A DNA stretch of 64,000 nt, from the NCBI GenBank assembly GCA_024449915.1, contig JAMZAV010001448.1:124001-188000 (forward strand). Reading direction: 5' to 3'. A model generated the notes under the pieces. That model was not told the DNA's origin and did not search any database. It worked only from the letters and a program-made list of their open reading frames with translations. The DNA comes from Sweltsa coloradensis (Eukaryota > Arthropoda > Insecta > Plecoptera > Chloroperlidae). The translations under genes and the position numbers were made by a program. This document shows positions 1 through 13,400 of the stretch, one piece after another. Each line of letters starts with the position of its first letter. The first letter of the stretch is position 1.

Positions 1-399
1 CTCACAGCTCCGAACACACAAAGATAGCCTCGCAGCTCCGAACACCAAAGACATTCTGTATCATCCTTGTTGAAAACTGAAAAGTTATTCCTGTAAAACC
101 TAGAGGAGCTTCGGTGCCAAATTGTCGGGTCGTGAGTGCGAACCATGGTGCGAACACGAAGTAAGAACATCGCCTGCGCCCATGCCTGCATGGTGACGTC
201 AGAGCTTCTCATGGGTGTTTTTTTCATTATTTTACAGAGAACACTTCATATAATAATAAACATGGAGGGATAGATCCGGTCTAGCGTTTTATTGGAGGGT
301 CGCACGGTCTCCCGCTAGTGCGCCGCAGCCAGGCCGCGGTGCTCTCGTACCCTCCAGAGTCCAGCCTTCATGAGACGTGAATTGAATAATAAAACTTTT

Positions 400-590
400 A
401 TATCCTTGTCATTACATTCAACAACAACAAGAAACGGTGTCGACGCTAGCAAATATTCCGCGAAGAGCCTTGCTGAATCACAAAACTAGCACGGCACATG
501 TCATAGGTTCTGCCACAAGTGCTCCTTGCAAGTTGCACAGGGAAGGGCAATGACTTACTGGGCAGTCTTTGAGGGTGGGCGAACCCACAA
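400..590 (+). repeat. Dispersed repeat, copy 1
   Basis: acaagaaacggtgtcgacgc, gcgaagagccttgctg, cacaagtgctccttgca and gcagtctttgaggg recur in the same order at 14,735-14,930. Confidence 0.7.
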
Positions 591-921
591 ATTTGTTCCC
601 TGATGATGGTTTAAAATTTCAGCGAAATTGGTTAAGCCGTTACGACAGACAGCGACATAAGCACAGAGTAACATTTTTACTATTGTCGTCGAGTGATGGC
701 AATATTGTCGTACAACTTTACCCCACGACTGGGGCTCGAACCCAGAACCTGTCGGGATGAAATTTATTATTATTGTTGTTGTTGTTGTTATTATTACCCT
801 TGGAGGCGGGAACATCGTCAGGAAGCGTCCGCGACTAGGTTAGTCGCGGGACCTTGATCTTCCCTGCGTTAGCGTTACACGTAGCAGCGATCGTCACCGG
901 CCCGTTGTATAGAAGTCTTGT

Positions 922-1113
922 TCACGAAGTGAATTCAGTCGAATGGTGCACCGAGACTGTTCCGAAACTTGGCGCCTCTCTCGCCAGCACGACCCCGTCC
1001 GTCGTCAGGTCGTCGTCACACTCATCCTCGAGAGACGACGTCGCCGAGCTGATAGACGCAGTGTCCTCGGCCATGCCCGACGCTTCATGGCACACGACGC
1101 GCTCCACTGACAC
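922..1113 (-). CDS. Possible small exon, minus strand
   Basis: Minus-strand frame with a good start context (gggcATGGCC) reading MAEDTASISSATSSLEDECD then DDLTTDGVVLAREAPSFG. Local GC and CpG are higher than around it and the peptide is acidic, as in many protein N-termini. I found no convincing donor and no family match; it could be chance. Confidence 0.2.
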   Translation of the reverse strand: MSVERVVCHEASGMAEDTASISSATSSLEDECDDDLTTDGVVLAREAPSFGTVSVHHSTEFTS

Positions 1114-1288
1114 TCACACTCGCACTGACACTAGACTAGACCGAGCTCATCTCAGCGCGACGCGGGTTTTCCCGATACCGGGTATCAACATTGACGCGCG
1201 CTCGGCCATAACGTGCATTATTCTGGTAATAATACTCAATGTGCTTGACGTAACCTCGGAGCCGGCAGGAGCGGTAGTTGTTGTTGGA

Positions 1289-1332
1289 GGGGGTGGTGGT
1301 GGGAGGGGGGGGGGGTACCAAGTAGGGGGTAC
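1289..1332 (+). repeat. G-rich tract
   Basis: Successive G runs of 3-11 bases (ggagggggtggtggtgggag and onward), able in principle to form a quadruplex. Lies in a region with no supported gene. Confidence 0.7.
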
Positions 1333-1799
1333 CGAGTACAAAGAAGGTACTCGTTCCATAAACCACTCTGTCACTGTGTTCATCCCAAAGTGTCAAAATA
1401 GTTGTGAGGGATCGTATAAAAAAACTCCTGTTATTATTCACAGTTTTCGTCTTTGGTATATGCACAATCTGTACTGAATGTACAGTAGAAGTGAGCCCAA
1501 AATACATTAGAAATGTGATACTATTTTGAAAAATGATGTTTAGCAGTGTTTCAGCTCACAGAAGCCAGCACTAGAAAGTCTGTACTTTTAAAAATCGCGC
1601 CTCTATTTTGGAAATGTGTTGTTGCACAGACCATGGATTTATAAGTCCATGCACAGACCGAACAAAATGTTGCATTGCGCATTTTTGGTGCAACCCCCGT
1701 CAGGGCCCGGGGTAGAATTTGGCTCAGAAAGCTACTTTTTTTTGGCTTATTTGGATTAAGGACGCGTCAACCGTGAGGTCATAATGCACCACTCTAGAC

Positions 1800-2235
1800 T
1801 AGGGATATGGGGAGGAGGGGCCCATGCTGGTCAGAACCAGACACGGGTAAGGGGAGGAAGGGGGTTTCTCACGTCGCGGTAGTCATCGTCTTTGTCATCG
1901 ATCGTTCATTGTGTCATTGTCATCGTCGTCGGGGGGTCGTTAAGAGAAATTGCCAGAGCTCGCCTCTAGTTTCGTGGAGTAATAATATACTCCGCTCTTA
2001 CTAGCTGATGTTTGCGAGGTGGACTTTTTCTCTTGAATTGCCTTTTACGATTTGCAGAGCCATGCTCTGGGCCAATTCGACCCCGGGGCCAGAGAGCTAA
2101 TCTAGCTAGCTTGTAAGGTAGTATCACTCCCCGAAACTAGAGGCGAGCTCTGGCCGGCGACGTGAGGAACTCCCCCCTTGCCCGTTGCTATGGCTCTGAC
2201 CAGCATGAGATTTTCCTCCCCACATCCCCACTAGG
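1800..2235. mobile_element. Palindromic element
   Basis: Arms 1,801-1,995 and 2,110-2,235 are inverted copies (catgctggtcagaaccagac / catgctggtcagagccatag; gagctcgcctctagtttcg on both). Arms differ by internal indels. A relative is nested at 33,765-34,090. Confidence 0.7.
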
Positions 2236-2464
2236 CTATAGAGGCGCATTAAGACCCAACAGTTGACGCACCCTTAACCAAAAATCTATCTTGCAAACAA
2301 AACAAAGTTGCGAACAGTGAGAAGTTATCTTCCGATCACTCCCGCGGGCGTGGACAGTATTCGGATGGGCAGACCGCTTGGGAAGCTGGCAGTATTTATT
2401 TTTTATTTGTGTGGGAAGCCTGCCCATGCCCCTCGTGTATAACTAGGTATGATGTGGGTAGGAC

Positions 2465-2590
2465 AATTGTGAAGGGATGTCCGAGGGCTGTTTAAGAGGA
2501 ATCAATCCCTTGCATTCGCATTAACGACTGAGGAAAACCTTGGAAGAAACCTTCAGTCAGGATTGCTGGTCTCGACGGGATTTGAAAGGC
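2465..2590 (-). mobile_element. SINE, minus-strand copy lacking most of the tRNA head
   Basis: Reverse complement of the 47,476-47,660 tail: aattgtgaagggatgtccga, cccttgcattcgcattaacg, gtcaggattgctggtctcga. Extends up to a degraded B-box. Confidence 0.8.
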
Positions 2591-3372
2591 TTTTGTTTTT
2601 TTAGTTAATTTTTAGCTCTCGGAATCAAGGATACTATTATACACTTGGTTCTCGGAATATTTTATTATAATAATGTCGAAATAAATGTCATTGCATACAT
2701 TGCAAGACCATGGAGACCACAACAATAAGTCCATGGTCACGTTTCAAATCATAGATACTAGCAGATACTAGTATAACCCGTTTCAAATATTGCGGGTTCA
2801 AGTGAATCCTTTTATCACCGCCTTACAAATACAAGAATCGTAGCGCTGGGTGGCCATGTTTTCAAAGAAGTCCAGATATTCAAAGCATTTCTTCAAAGAT
2901 ACCATAGAAAGATACTACCAACTTTTTTAGTCTGTCATATTTTGCTCGACTGCTTCACGATTACAAGAATATTGTAAAAATATGTTGGTAGGGTCTAGAC
3001 CAAAACAATTAAGACAATTAACATATTTTTGTCTTATACATGAACGTTTTCTAATGTTTAAACTTTATTTCAAATTCTGAATTACAAAATAATTACAGAT
3101 CTGGCAACCCTGTGCCGTCGTCAACTTGTATCGTGCTGATTGGATCACTCTCCGGTCTCTTGGTAGGGGAACTTCTGTTTTTTGGTGCTGATTTAAAGAA
3201 CTTTTCGGAAGTACCGAGTTGATCTTTGCTAGTAAGATGTTTAAATTGGGATTAACTTGCCCATTTTTAAAGATGGGCAAAAAGGGGGCCAAACCCCTAT
3301 TATTCGGCCTTCTTGTTTTAGTTGAGAGGAATGATACCCCTAACCTAGGGGGTAGGCTTAGGCCCCTAGCTA

Positions 3373-3441
3373 GGATTGCAACGTGACAATCGAGGCAGGG
3401 TCTAGGTGGATTGCAACGTGACAATCGAGGCAGGGTCTAGG
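3373..3441 (+). repeat. Two tandem 35-bp units
   Basis: ggattgcaacgtgacaatcg then aggcagggtctaggt, repeated once exactly. Confidence 0.9.
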
Positions 3442-4019
3442 GCCAAGGCCCTTCAATAATCTATGGGCCTAGAGCTTTTCTAGGGTATCTTTACCCCGAT
3501 GTAATTGCCTTAAAAACGAACACTTTCCCACTCGGGAACCTAGGCTAGGCCTACTAGGGGCCTAGCTCAAGTCCAAAGGGCTTAGGCCTAGGCCTAGGGC
3601 CTACCATGATTATTAATTAGCGAGGCCCCCGGTGGCCTTAATAAGCTGCTAAGAGGGAATGTTTATAGGATTTATAGATCAATAGGTAGGCTACTAGGCC
3701 TAGACTTAAACATTGTGTTGGGCTACAGGCCTAGACTAGCCTAGTCTAGGCCTGGCTATTGGAAATTAATGACCACGGTTATCATGCGGGCTGGGTCCGG
3801 ACTACTCGGTGTGAGCTTATTTTGCTTGAAAAAACCCCTTTATATGCCACCCTCTTTTGGGTCGAAAACAAAGCCGTGCCCCTAGGTTTTATACGATTGA
3901 AATTTGACGCTAAACCCAATCGATCTCAAATATGCAAACTCTTGGCCATTTTCTTTGTAAATCGTCCAATCACAGCCACTGCTTTCAAAAACAACAGCAA
4001 CACAGCTGTGCATTGATTC

Positions 4020-5080
4020 ATTTATTTTATTTTTTATTTATTTAGGCCTATTTAGGGTAACATCTATCCTATTTTGTTTTTGGGTTTTTCTCCCCTACAA
4101 ATGACTAAAGTCGGTGGTAGGTTTGTTTTCTCCTTCCTTCCTTCCTTCCTTCCTTCCTTCTTATTGTAATTCCATTTCTTGTTCCTTCATACTTAGTCTT
4201 TCCCCTTCTACATAGGGTAGGCCTATCCTTCTTCTAGGCTTGCCTTATTCACTCTTCTCTAATCCTTTGCACTTATGCACTTTACATCCCAGTTTCTTCC
4301 ATCTTGCCCTTAGTTTCCCCCTTTCTCTCTCTCTTCATATCCCATCATGGGCATGATCTAGTCTTGCCTGTTCCCTAGACCTGTTCAGGATTTACCTTGG
4401 GCAGCAGCTTCTTTGTTTCTTAAAGCCTTTAACGGTTTTCTCCTCCACAACTCCCTCTGGTAACCCCATTCCATTCGACCACCTTTTCTAAGCCAGGAAG
4501 GAGTATTCCCTATGTCTGTTGCCCAGCTCCCCTCTCATACTTCCACTTGTGATCCCCTCTGGCAACATAGTTTGCCCTCCTTAGTTGGCTATTTATTTCC
4601 CCCCAACCTTCATGAGCCCTGGTCACCCTATACATTTTCCCTAATCTGTCGATCCTTCTCCTATCCTCCAGCTTTTCCCATCCTAAAATCCTGTACCAGG
4701 GTTGTAACACTATCATATGTCCTTACAAGCTGCCCATTTATCCCCTTTCCTCCTTCCACCTGTTACCCTTCCTTAGGACCCTTCTTGCCGCTCTTTTCTG
4801 TAGGCCTACTGCCTCAATTTCCTCTATTTCCCTATTTCCCTAGTTCCTCTATTTCAGTTATATAAAAACTGATTTACAAAGGAGGACAACTAAATAAATC
4901 TAATTACATGCAGACACAACAATGAACTAGATACATTTTAGTAAATATTTGAAATAGTAAACCTAGGGTTAATAATACTACAACAAATCAACAATGCATT
5001 AAAACTCAACAAATTTGGTAGCAAATAAAAAGGATAAATTAAATTAAATGCAATTAATGAATGAATCAAATTATAAAAAA
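4020..5080 (-). pseudogene. LINE remnant, minus strand
   Basis: Shares the 3' coding and untranslated sequence of the 42.8-43.4 kb LINE (ccctcatgag, gtcaccct, acattttccc, cctctctcat, gtaacactatcatatg) and a tail (aaaactgatttacaaaggag) also present at 17,250 and 30,370. No intact frame. Confidence 0.65.
4131..4161 (+). repeat. (CCTT)n microsatellite
   Basis: Seven to eight tetranucleotide units within LINE debris. Confidence 0.95.
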
Positions 5081-5968
5081 AGGGTGTTACATTAGCGGTG
5101 TTAGGGGAGATTGGGGTAATAAGGAATTGGGGTAATTGGGAACAAGCCCTATAATTAAGAAATTTGAAAATGTAAATTTTTATGAAAAATTGTTTGGTAA
5201 GGAACATCCTTTGTGACAGTCGAGCCCTGCTGTGCCCGGTTTTGGGTACTCGCTGCACAAATTTTACATAAAATATTTTAACTAGCTCAATCGTTCACAC
5301 AGGAGCCCTAAGTTTTCAATTTTATACTGTAATTAATTCTCTTAATTAATTATCTAACCGACAATTAGGTCATCAGGAATATTTACATAAAAAAGGTTTG
5401 TAAGATCCTTTTATCATCTTTATTTACCTCTTTCTCTGCTGTATCTCAGTCCTCCGTTGTCACTGCGACGGCTAGGCTCCCTTGTCAGCATCTATACCTA
5501 CAGGCTAATTGGTAGCTACTGTGGGATATTGTAAGGTTGCTTTTTAAAAATGATAATATGTTGTTTTACTTTTGAAACCTAAAAGTTAATATTTTTGCTT
5601 TTGGGTTTATGGTGATACATTAAAACATGGCTGGTTTCCTACCTAAGAGCTTTTTGTCCTAACTTATGTACTATTACTAAAATTAGAGGTTTTTGACAGA
5701 ATTGGTAAGATTACTTGTTATGTCAGAGACATGTACTTATCCTTATGTAGCTCTTATCCAATGTTTATTGTCGCTGTACTTTTCGTTCGTTGATTTTTAT
5801 TGTTGGTTTTTTAACTTTCACTAATTGCCCATCATAATGATATGCATCATTATTCACACTAACTTGTAATTATGGCGCACTATTTATCGACGCGTTGTTT
5901 GATGTTGATCTTCCTGTCACTGTCGTAATCCTCCCACTCCTAATTGAAGTTTCGCTGTGGGTTCTTGG

Positions 5969-6140
5969 CTGTTTAGATTTACCTCTAAACACGATGTAAC
6001 GGATTATATTATGATTGTTTATTGGTAATTAAGATTCTTGTCTGTTTAGCTTTGCTTCTAAAAACGATGTAAAAGGATATATTATGATTGTTTATTGGTA
6101 ATTAAGATTCTTGTCTGTTTAGCTTTGCCTCTAAACACAT
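5969..6140 (+). repeat. Two-copy tandem duplication, about 77 bp
   Basis: gattgtttattggtaattaa and gattcttgtctgtttagctt occur twice in a row with few changes, plus a third partial copy at the left edge. Confidence 0.85.
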
Positions 6141-7220
6141 GTATCGGATGAACTCGCTGTCTTCGCGGTAGCTCGGATGGTTTTTCGCACGATTAGGCAA
6201 CTGGCCCCACTCGCGGGATCAAGACGTTACGTACTTTGGACAATAGTCCCACTCGCGGTTGACGCGTTGATGAACGATTGATTACAGATGATTGAATTTT
6301 CTTCAGTACCTCTAACTTTACTGTTTTTCTTACGGGTTTAAATTTCATTTGTTAGATTTGACACACTCTTCACACTTGCTCTTTAAGATTAGCCCACGTA
6401 TTATGTTTACACAATCAAAATGATATTTCACTCATTATACATCAAGAAACTTCATTTACCTTCACAACGTAAAACAACTTATGTCCCGTCTTTCATAAGT
6501 GCCCCCTAAAATTATGCTACCGACTCCATCCTGCTTATCTGACGGCCTGGTTGCCCCCCTACTTAGGAAATGTTACACGCCCGATAGGCCACCACACCTA
6601 CTCACAACCCACCTACCACTCTACTTGCTTCAACCCAACTGTCTTGTTGCAAGCGCATGGCGCTGCAACTTCTCACTGTTTTACCCCACTCTTGTGACGT
6701 ATCTAGTTTTTTTTCGAATCCAACGACTATCCTCTCTGTGCGTGCAACTTGATATTTTCTCTCAATGCTTTTAAAAAGTGGACTTAGGACCTTCTGGCCT
6801 GAAGCCAAGTTACCCCCCTATCTGGACCAGACTAGTTTTGTTGTTACTGCGACACATCACTGTACCCAAGAACGAGTTTAGATTGGGTATTTAACTTGTT
6901 TTTTGCCCATGCACACTAATGTGTCTCGTCGACCTGGCATTTGGACGTCCACTGCAAGACTTCGCTAGCTAAAATTCGAGACGGATGGCGGGGTTGTGAA
7001 TTCGGCTTCTTTCACCTGTCATGTGAAGACAATTATCTACTCCTACACAGTACGCCTGACTGCCTATTCCCTCGCGGAACAAGCTTCTCCCAGATTCCAT
7101 AACCTTGAAGGCATCTACACACCGTAGCTCGGGCTCTAGGTCCATATCTCATTGGTGATTGATTATTATTAATCAATATTAATATTCAATCAAACGGGGT
7201 TGAAATGCAGAAGAATAATC

Positions 7221-7330
7221 ACTAAGTTGATATGGAAATGAGCAAAACCCCCTAATACGTTAGTATGCAAATGACTATCCCTAAGTTGATATGGAAATGA
7301 GCTATCCTCTAATACGTTAGTATGCAAATG
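7221..7330 (+). repeat. Tandem pair with two ATGCAAAT octamers
   Basis: ctaagttgatatggaaatga and ctaatacgttagtatgcaaa occur twice, 60 bp apart. Each copy ends in a perfect octamer word, ATGCAAAT, and a TATA-like tttttatata follows at 7,332. Any promoter role is speculation. Confidence 0.6.
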
Positions 7331-7609
7331 ATTTTTATATACCCGAATTTATCGATATGGAGTCGTAGGCAGCTCCAACCCTGACACCTTCTTCTTTGAT
7401 ATATGTAAATCAATTCTACTGAAAACAATAACTTTTGATTGGTGTTTTTAGACTCTTGTAAGGTACTGCAAAAAAAGTGTGAAATGTTTCTAACAATGTT
7501 TTAAAAATCAAATTTTCCTTTCTTATAAGAATTAATTGTAGGAAAGACTGTATGCTTATTTTACTGCTTACATATGAGAGTGCCTTATTTTGATTTTTGT
7601 AATTTTTTA

Positions 7610-10600
7610 TCTCTTTCCTCTCCTAAAAGTAGGGGGTAATTCCTATTTGCCCCAAAAAATTTTTAAATTTTTGGGGAAAAAGGGAACCCCCATGAGGGGA
7701 AAAATGGGGAATACGGGGGGAAAAATAGGAATGATTCAAAATGTAATGCTATATCATAGGGGTAAAGGGGAACAAACTGTCTTTCATGCAGGTGGGGTAA
7801 AAAGGGATCCCAATCATCAACCACTGGGAAATTGAAAAAAAAATTCCTAGAGCGAGAGGAAATTTATTTTTTTGCTTGGCCCTTGGGATTACTTTGACAT
7901 CATTAAAAAAGGGGGAAAAAACTTTTCCTACCCCCAATTAAGCTCATTGGTTCCCCAAAAAAAAATTTAATTTTAAAAACCAATCCAAAAATAATTAAAT
8001 AAATTTTTGGGGCAAAAGTTTTAAAACACAACAAGAAAAGGCCCTGATAAAAAATCGGGGTTAAAAAATTAAATTGAGGGAAGGGGTTCCTTTTTGCCCC
8101 CCACTTTAAAAAAGTGAAAATATTTTTCCTATTAAACAGAAATTTTCATGCATAACAATTTCTAAAATTTTGAAATTTTTCATGATACAAAAAACTTTTT
8201 TTAAAAAATTAACATCTCTATGAAAAGCTTTGTGTATTTTTAAGAAAAAAATTTAAAACATTTTAAAAAAAAAAAACTTTTAATGCCCATGTTTTCTAGC
8301 TTTTAAAAGGCCCCTCCCTGGCCCTTTTAATTATTTCGGTGTTTTGGCCTGGTTTCGTACTTCCATCGTACAAAACGACACAATTGAGATATTTTTAAAA
8401 ATTTTTTTTTTTAAATTCAAACCTCAGAAAAGGGAACCCGCCCCAATGAACTTGTGTTGAGTATTTTTTTTTCCAATTTGGGCCCTTGTTTTTTAAAAAA
8501 TTTTGTTAATTTTTTGGGGAATATTTTAACTTTTTTTTTCCCTTTTTTTTTTTGGGGGGGCGAATTTTTTTGGGGTTTAAACCCAAGCACTTTTTGGAAA
8601 AAGTACTCAACACCTTTGTAAATAGACCCCTTTAACTACATTCCAAAAATCTGAAAATTTTTTTGGAAAAGGGGGTTTCCGCTGAAACAATGGAAGTACG
8701 AAAGCATGTTTCGGCGCTATTTAGGTTTTTTTGACTCCAGAAAGTGGCGAAAAACCTACGACACGAAGCTTTTTAAACCATTTTTGAGTGACGGGTTCAT
8801 AAATTTTTTTAATAATTTTTTTCGGGATTGGCTCCCAGGGACTTTGCTCTGAAGTACTGCAGGAACCTTTTTAACTTATGATAATCTGCCGCTATAAAAT
8901 TTCTATCCCTTTGGCGCCCAATTTTTTTAAATTGCACTCTTACAGACATTGTTCGAAAACCCGGAACACCCCAAATATAAATTTATTATTTTTAAACGGG
9001 GAAACCCAGTTTTTTTTTTTGGGGGATTTTCCAAATCCCCAGTCGTGACAATTTTGTTTATTATTTTCAAAACACAAAAATAATGAAAAAATTTTTTAAT
9101 ACATCCAGCCACGGCGCGTTATTACATTTAGGCCCCTCGGGAGGTTTTTCAATTTTTAGGGGGGGGGGAAAACGGAAAATTGAAGTAAGAAAATTTTTTA
9201 GTTTTATCGCCTTTTAAAAAGCGTGTGATTACTAATATGAAGTTGAGGGGAAAAGTGGGGGGGGGGGGAGAGGGTTCAGGGGAAAAAAGTCCATTTTTTG
9301 GGTACAACATAAAACCCTTTTAAAAAGGTGAAAAAAGGGGTTTGAAGAAACCGCGGAACCATTTTCCCCATGATATAAAAAAACGAAATCAAAATCAGTT
9401 TTTTATTCGACTTTTTTTGGAAATTTTCCTTTAAAACATTGTTTATTAAAAATGGTTTTAAAACAGTTTTTACCCCGGGGGTTTTAAAACCACGGCTGCC
9501 CAAATTAAGATGAGATAAGCCCAAAAACAAAGTGGTTTTTTATTGTTGCTATTGTTTTGAATTTTAAAATTTTTGGTAGAGGGAAATTATTTTTTTTTAT
9601 TTAAAACCACGGCAGGGGGAACCTTTTTTTATTTGAAGTTAAAAAAATTTAAATAAAAAAATTTGGGGTGAGAGCATTTTTGCCCGGAAAAATTCAGAGG
9701 TTGGGGGTTCAACCCCCGGTGGGGCCCACCTTTTTTAAATTTTTATATCTATGAAAAGACTCCCCTCATAACGCGCCCAAAGTCGCCAACTATAAAAAAT
9801 TCTGGCATCAAGCAAAAAGAAAAGCGCCCCTGATGTGAATTCCCCTTTTGGGGTTCCTTTTGAAACCCCACGATGTTATAAAAAGTTCTCTTACTTACTC
9901 AAACTTTTAACTTTTCCCGGGAAAGGAACAAAAAATTAACGAGTTAGGGCCAAAAAGTTTTAAAAAAAATAAATTTCTGTTTTCCCCAAAAATATAAAAA
10001 AAAATTAAAAATCTTTTTTCCCCTCATTTTACCCTGGATAAGTTTTCTGCCTACTATACTACTTATTTTTGAAGATTGCCCCAACTGTAGACCGAGGGAC
10101 AGCCACCGATTCGAAAATTTTCCTGTCAAGCGGCCCCACCAACGTTCATTTGTTTTTTCGTCCCATGCAGTGACCTTGTAACCAAAACGAAATTCTGCCC
10201 ACATCGAGATATAGGCAAATCTGGTTTTTTTTTTCATTCTTTTTTTTTTTCGTGACCCTGTGCTAGTTATCAAACTTGAAATTTGGTTTGTTTCTCCCAA
10301 AAAAAAATAAGCTAAAGAATTTTTGTGGTGTGGGGTGTGGGGGGTTTAAATGTTGAAAAAAAAATTTTGGTCCATGCGTGTTTATTATAAAATACGGTAA
10401 TTGAAAACCCATTTCGTTTTTGTGGGGTGTAATAAATTTTTAAATTTGGGGGCCCGATGGTTTTTATTTTTTGGGTTTAAAACCGGGGGCTTCATGTAGG
10501 CGTTTATGAGCTTTTTAGGGTTTAGTACTTTAAAACAAAAATTAAAAAAAGTGACTACCCCGGGGTTTTTAAACCCCGGGGGCCCGGGGCCTTAGTTTTT

Positions 10601-13400
10601 CCCGGGGTTGTTTTAAACCAATTTGACAAATTCGGGCCACCAATTTTAAATTGCCCTTAATTTTTTTGGTCTTTTTTTTGTCCCTTTGTAGAGCAGCACT
10701 AAAAAAAAACTAGAGAATAAAAAACCATCTCTATAACCCTAGATTTTGGGGATTACCCCTGGGTTTTAGGGGATATAAAGATTTAAAACCCTTGGGCTTT
10801 ATAAATAGGGGGCGACTTTGATTCTGGTTTTTTGTTAGTACTTTAGACAAAAAATTTAAAAAAATGACAAAAACCAAAGGGGTTTTAACCCGGGCCTTTT
10901 GCGTCCCCTAAAATGTAATGTACAAAAAACCAAGAATTAGACGTTTTAAATTGGTGGCTTTCATAGCTCAGTTTTGGGAAGGGGCCCTAGCCCCGGACCG
11001 CTAAGGTCCCGGGTTCAAACCCCGGGGGTAGTCACTTTTTTAAATTTTTTTAAATATAAAATACTCGTAAATATAATGGGATTGAGTTTGACATATATTT
11101 TTTTCTTTGGAAAAAAAATCTAAAAAAGTAGTCTAAAACGGTAATTATTATATGGTCTACTATTAAATATTTTTTTATTAGGCCGATTTACTTTTTTTAA
11201 AAAGAACTTAATTTTTTGTGTGGGATTTAATAAAATAAAAAATAAAATAAAAAAATTTTTTCCCTCGAGATAGGGGGACCATTTCTCGCAGTTATTGTGG
11301 GGGTTTTTTTAATGTGCCCTAAAAAAAAAAATATGGGGGGCTCAGTTTTGGGGTTATTTTGTGTTTTGATTCTACATGACCATCCATTATTTTTGTGGCG
11401 CGGGTTTTTAGTAAAATCCATTGTTTGACACACGCACACATCCCCCAAAGGGTTGGGGGCAAAGTTCGGGGATAATTTTGTTTGGGCCCCGAGAAGTGCT
11501 TGGTGGGGGTTTTCAAAGAAACAGAAATTAAAAAAATTTTCCCACAAGGTAAAATTATAGATCCAGGGGTTTTTCCCCTCTTTCCCGGGGGGATTCCAAC
11601 CACTTGGGGATTTTTAAAACGCCTTTCCTATTTAGTATTTTATTTTGGCCCAATTACAGAATTTTTTAATTGAATATAAGTGAAAAAATTGTAAAGCAAT
11701 GCACTAGAAATAAAAACTTTAAAAAAGGCTTTCAAACCCGGATTCCCCCTAAGGGGTCAAGGGAAATTCCCCCCGGGTGAAAAATTTCAGCTAGGATTGC
11801 TGGTGAAAGGGATTCCAAAACCCCCTTTCCTTTTCCCAATTTAGAGACTCCCCGGGGGGTTTTGCAAAGAGCTAAACCCCTAACGGGTTTTTCGGGTTTA
11901 AAGCAAGCCATGCAGGTTTTTTACAAATCTTGTCAAAAGATGCTGGAGAAAATGTCGAAATATTTTGGGGCTGGAAAATTTTTTTCCAAACGGGCCAAAA
12001 CCCCGAGGCGTGTTTTTTTTGTGTAATATGCATTTTTTGCCCCCCTGCCCCGCCTCGATGAAACCAAAAAACACATTGCCAATGGGCCCGGGGATGAGCC
12101 CTTTCAACCTTTAAAAAGGACAATTTTTTTATACAACTTTTAACCCCACTTTCTAACCGGGCCTTCCAGGATGTTTTATAGTATTCCCAAAGCAAAGGGC
12201 CCAAGGGAATAATGCCAGGGCGTTGATTCCATGTAGTAATAATACCGGGGTTTTCTATAATCCAAATGGGCCCTTGGGTTTAACTACTTTATCACTCATT
12301 GGCTTTATTACCGGGAAAACGGGGCACAAAAAAACCCCGGGAAAAAAACGAAATCGAAAGCTGAATTGAAGTTGTACTTCAACATTTTTCACAATGGTTG
12401 ACCCCATCAAAAGAAAAGGGAGCATGTTTTATTCTGTTCAATGTGTACTTCGTTTTTCGATTTTTTACCCTTTGCGAGAAATTATGGTGTTTCTTTAAAA
12501 AAATTTTTTTTGCATTCTTGAATAGAGAAAAAAATGTGAAAGGTTATTTTCAAATATCCCGAGAAAAAAATAAAAATAATAACGCAAGTTAGCAAACATA
12601 AAAAAAATACTTTTGAAAAAAATTCATTAAACCTTTCAAAAAATTTCACCAAAACCCCTTTCCTTGGGGGTTCCTTCTCCTTTCCCCAATTAATTTTTTT
12701 TACTTAATTTAATTAACAAAACGTGCCTTTTCCCCTCGTTTTTAGGGTTACGTGCATTCATTGGATTTCCCTTGGGTACAGCTATTGGGTATAAGGGAAT
12801 AGGTTTGAAGAAATATATTTTTTTTGAAATTTAAATTTTAGGGGGATATCATGGGGGAAAAAGTTTTTTAGAAATATTAAATAAATTTTTGTTTCTTAAT
12901 TAAAGGGCCCCCACCTACAGAACAATGTCATAATCAAAAGGGGGAGAATAGTTGACTTTTTCATCTTTCCGTTTTAAAAGCCCTCAGAAAAAAATCGGAA
13001 GCATAAAAATCAATGATGGTATAAAATTTTTTGTACACTATACATACTGTACTTTTTATGGATAAGGGCTTTTATAAAAAGAAAATTTTGACGAGTTTTC
13101 AAACGTACAAAGGGCAAATGAAAAATAAAAAACAGCACTTTCTTCGAAGCCCCTTTTCAAAATTTTCCCCTTCTTATATACCAGCAAATGGTCGTGCAAA
13201 GGGTTTTCATCAGGAGGGGCTTTGCACACTAGCCCAAAAAAATCTCCTGATTAAATGTATCAAAAAACCTATTAATATTTTGGGGATACTTTAGTAAAGC
13301 TTAGCGGGAATAAAACCCACGTTTTCACGTACCCCAACGGGATAAAAAATTTTGTAAAAAATAAGTAGATTAAAAAATTTAACCCAATCATGCCTCAAGT
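7610..13400. other. Homopolymer-inflated block, probably low-quality sequence
   Basis: The texture changes abruptly: runs of 3-9 identical bases follow one another (for example aaaaaatttttaaatttttg) and all four bases are affected. Known repeats inside it are recognisable only with extra bases, such as a tRNA-like SINE at 10,960-11,040. No gene can be called here. Single-base composition alone does not explain it; sequencing or consensus error is the simplest reading. Confidence 0.7.
10960..11040 (+). mobile_element. tRNA-like SINE head in the damaged block
   Basis: catagctcagttttgggaag (A-box-like), then cgctaaggtcccgggttcaa and accccggggg (B-box-like). Minus-strand relatives at about 10,540-10,620 and 10,845-10,915. 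All contain stretched homopolymers. Confidence 0.5.

Noticed and set aside
854..1477. 207-codon plus-strand open frame
   Set aside because: Low-complexity Ser/Thr then Gly-rich peptide crossing a G-run; no family match, no splice context, and the opposite strand looks slightly better.
4512..4865. 117-codon plus-strand frame rich in Pro/Ser/Phe
   Set aside because: Antisense reading of a purine-rich LINE remnant.
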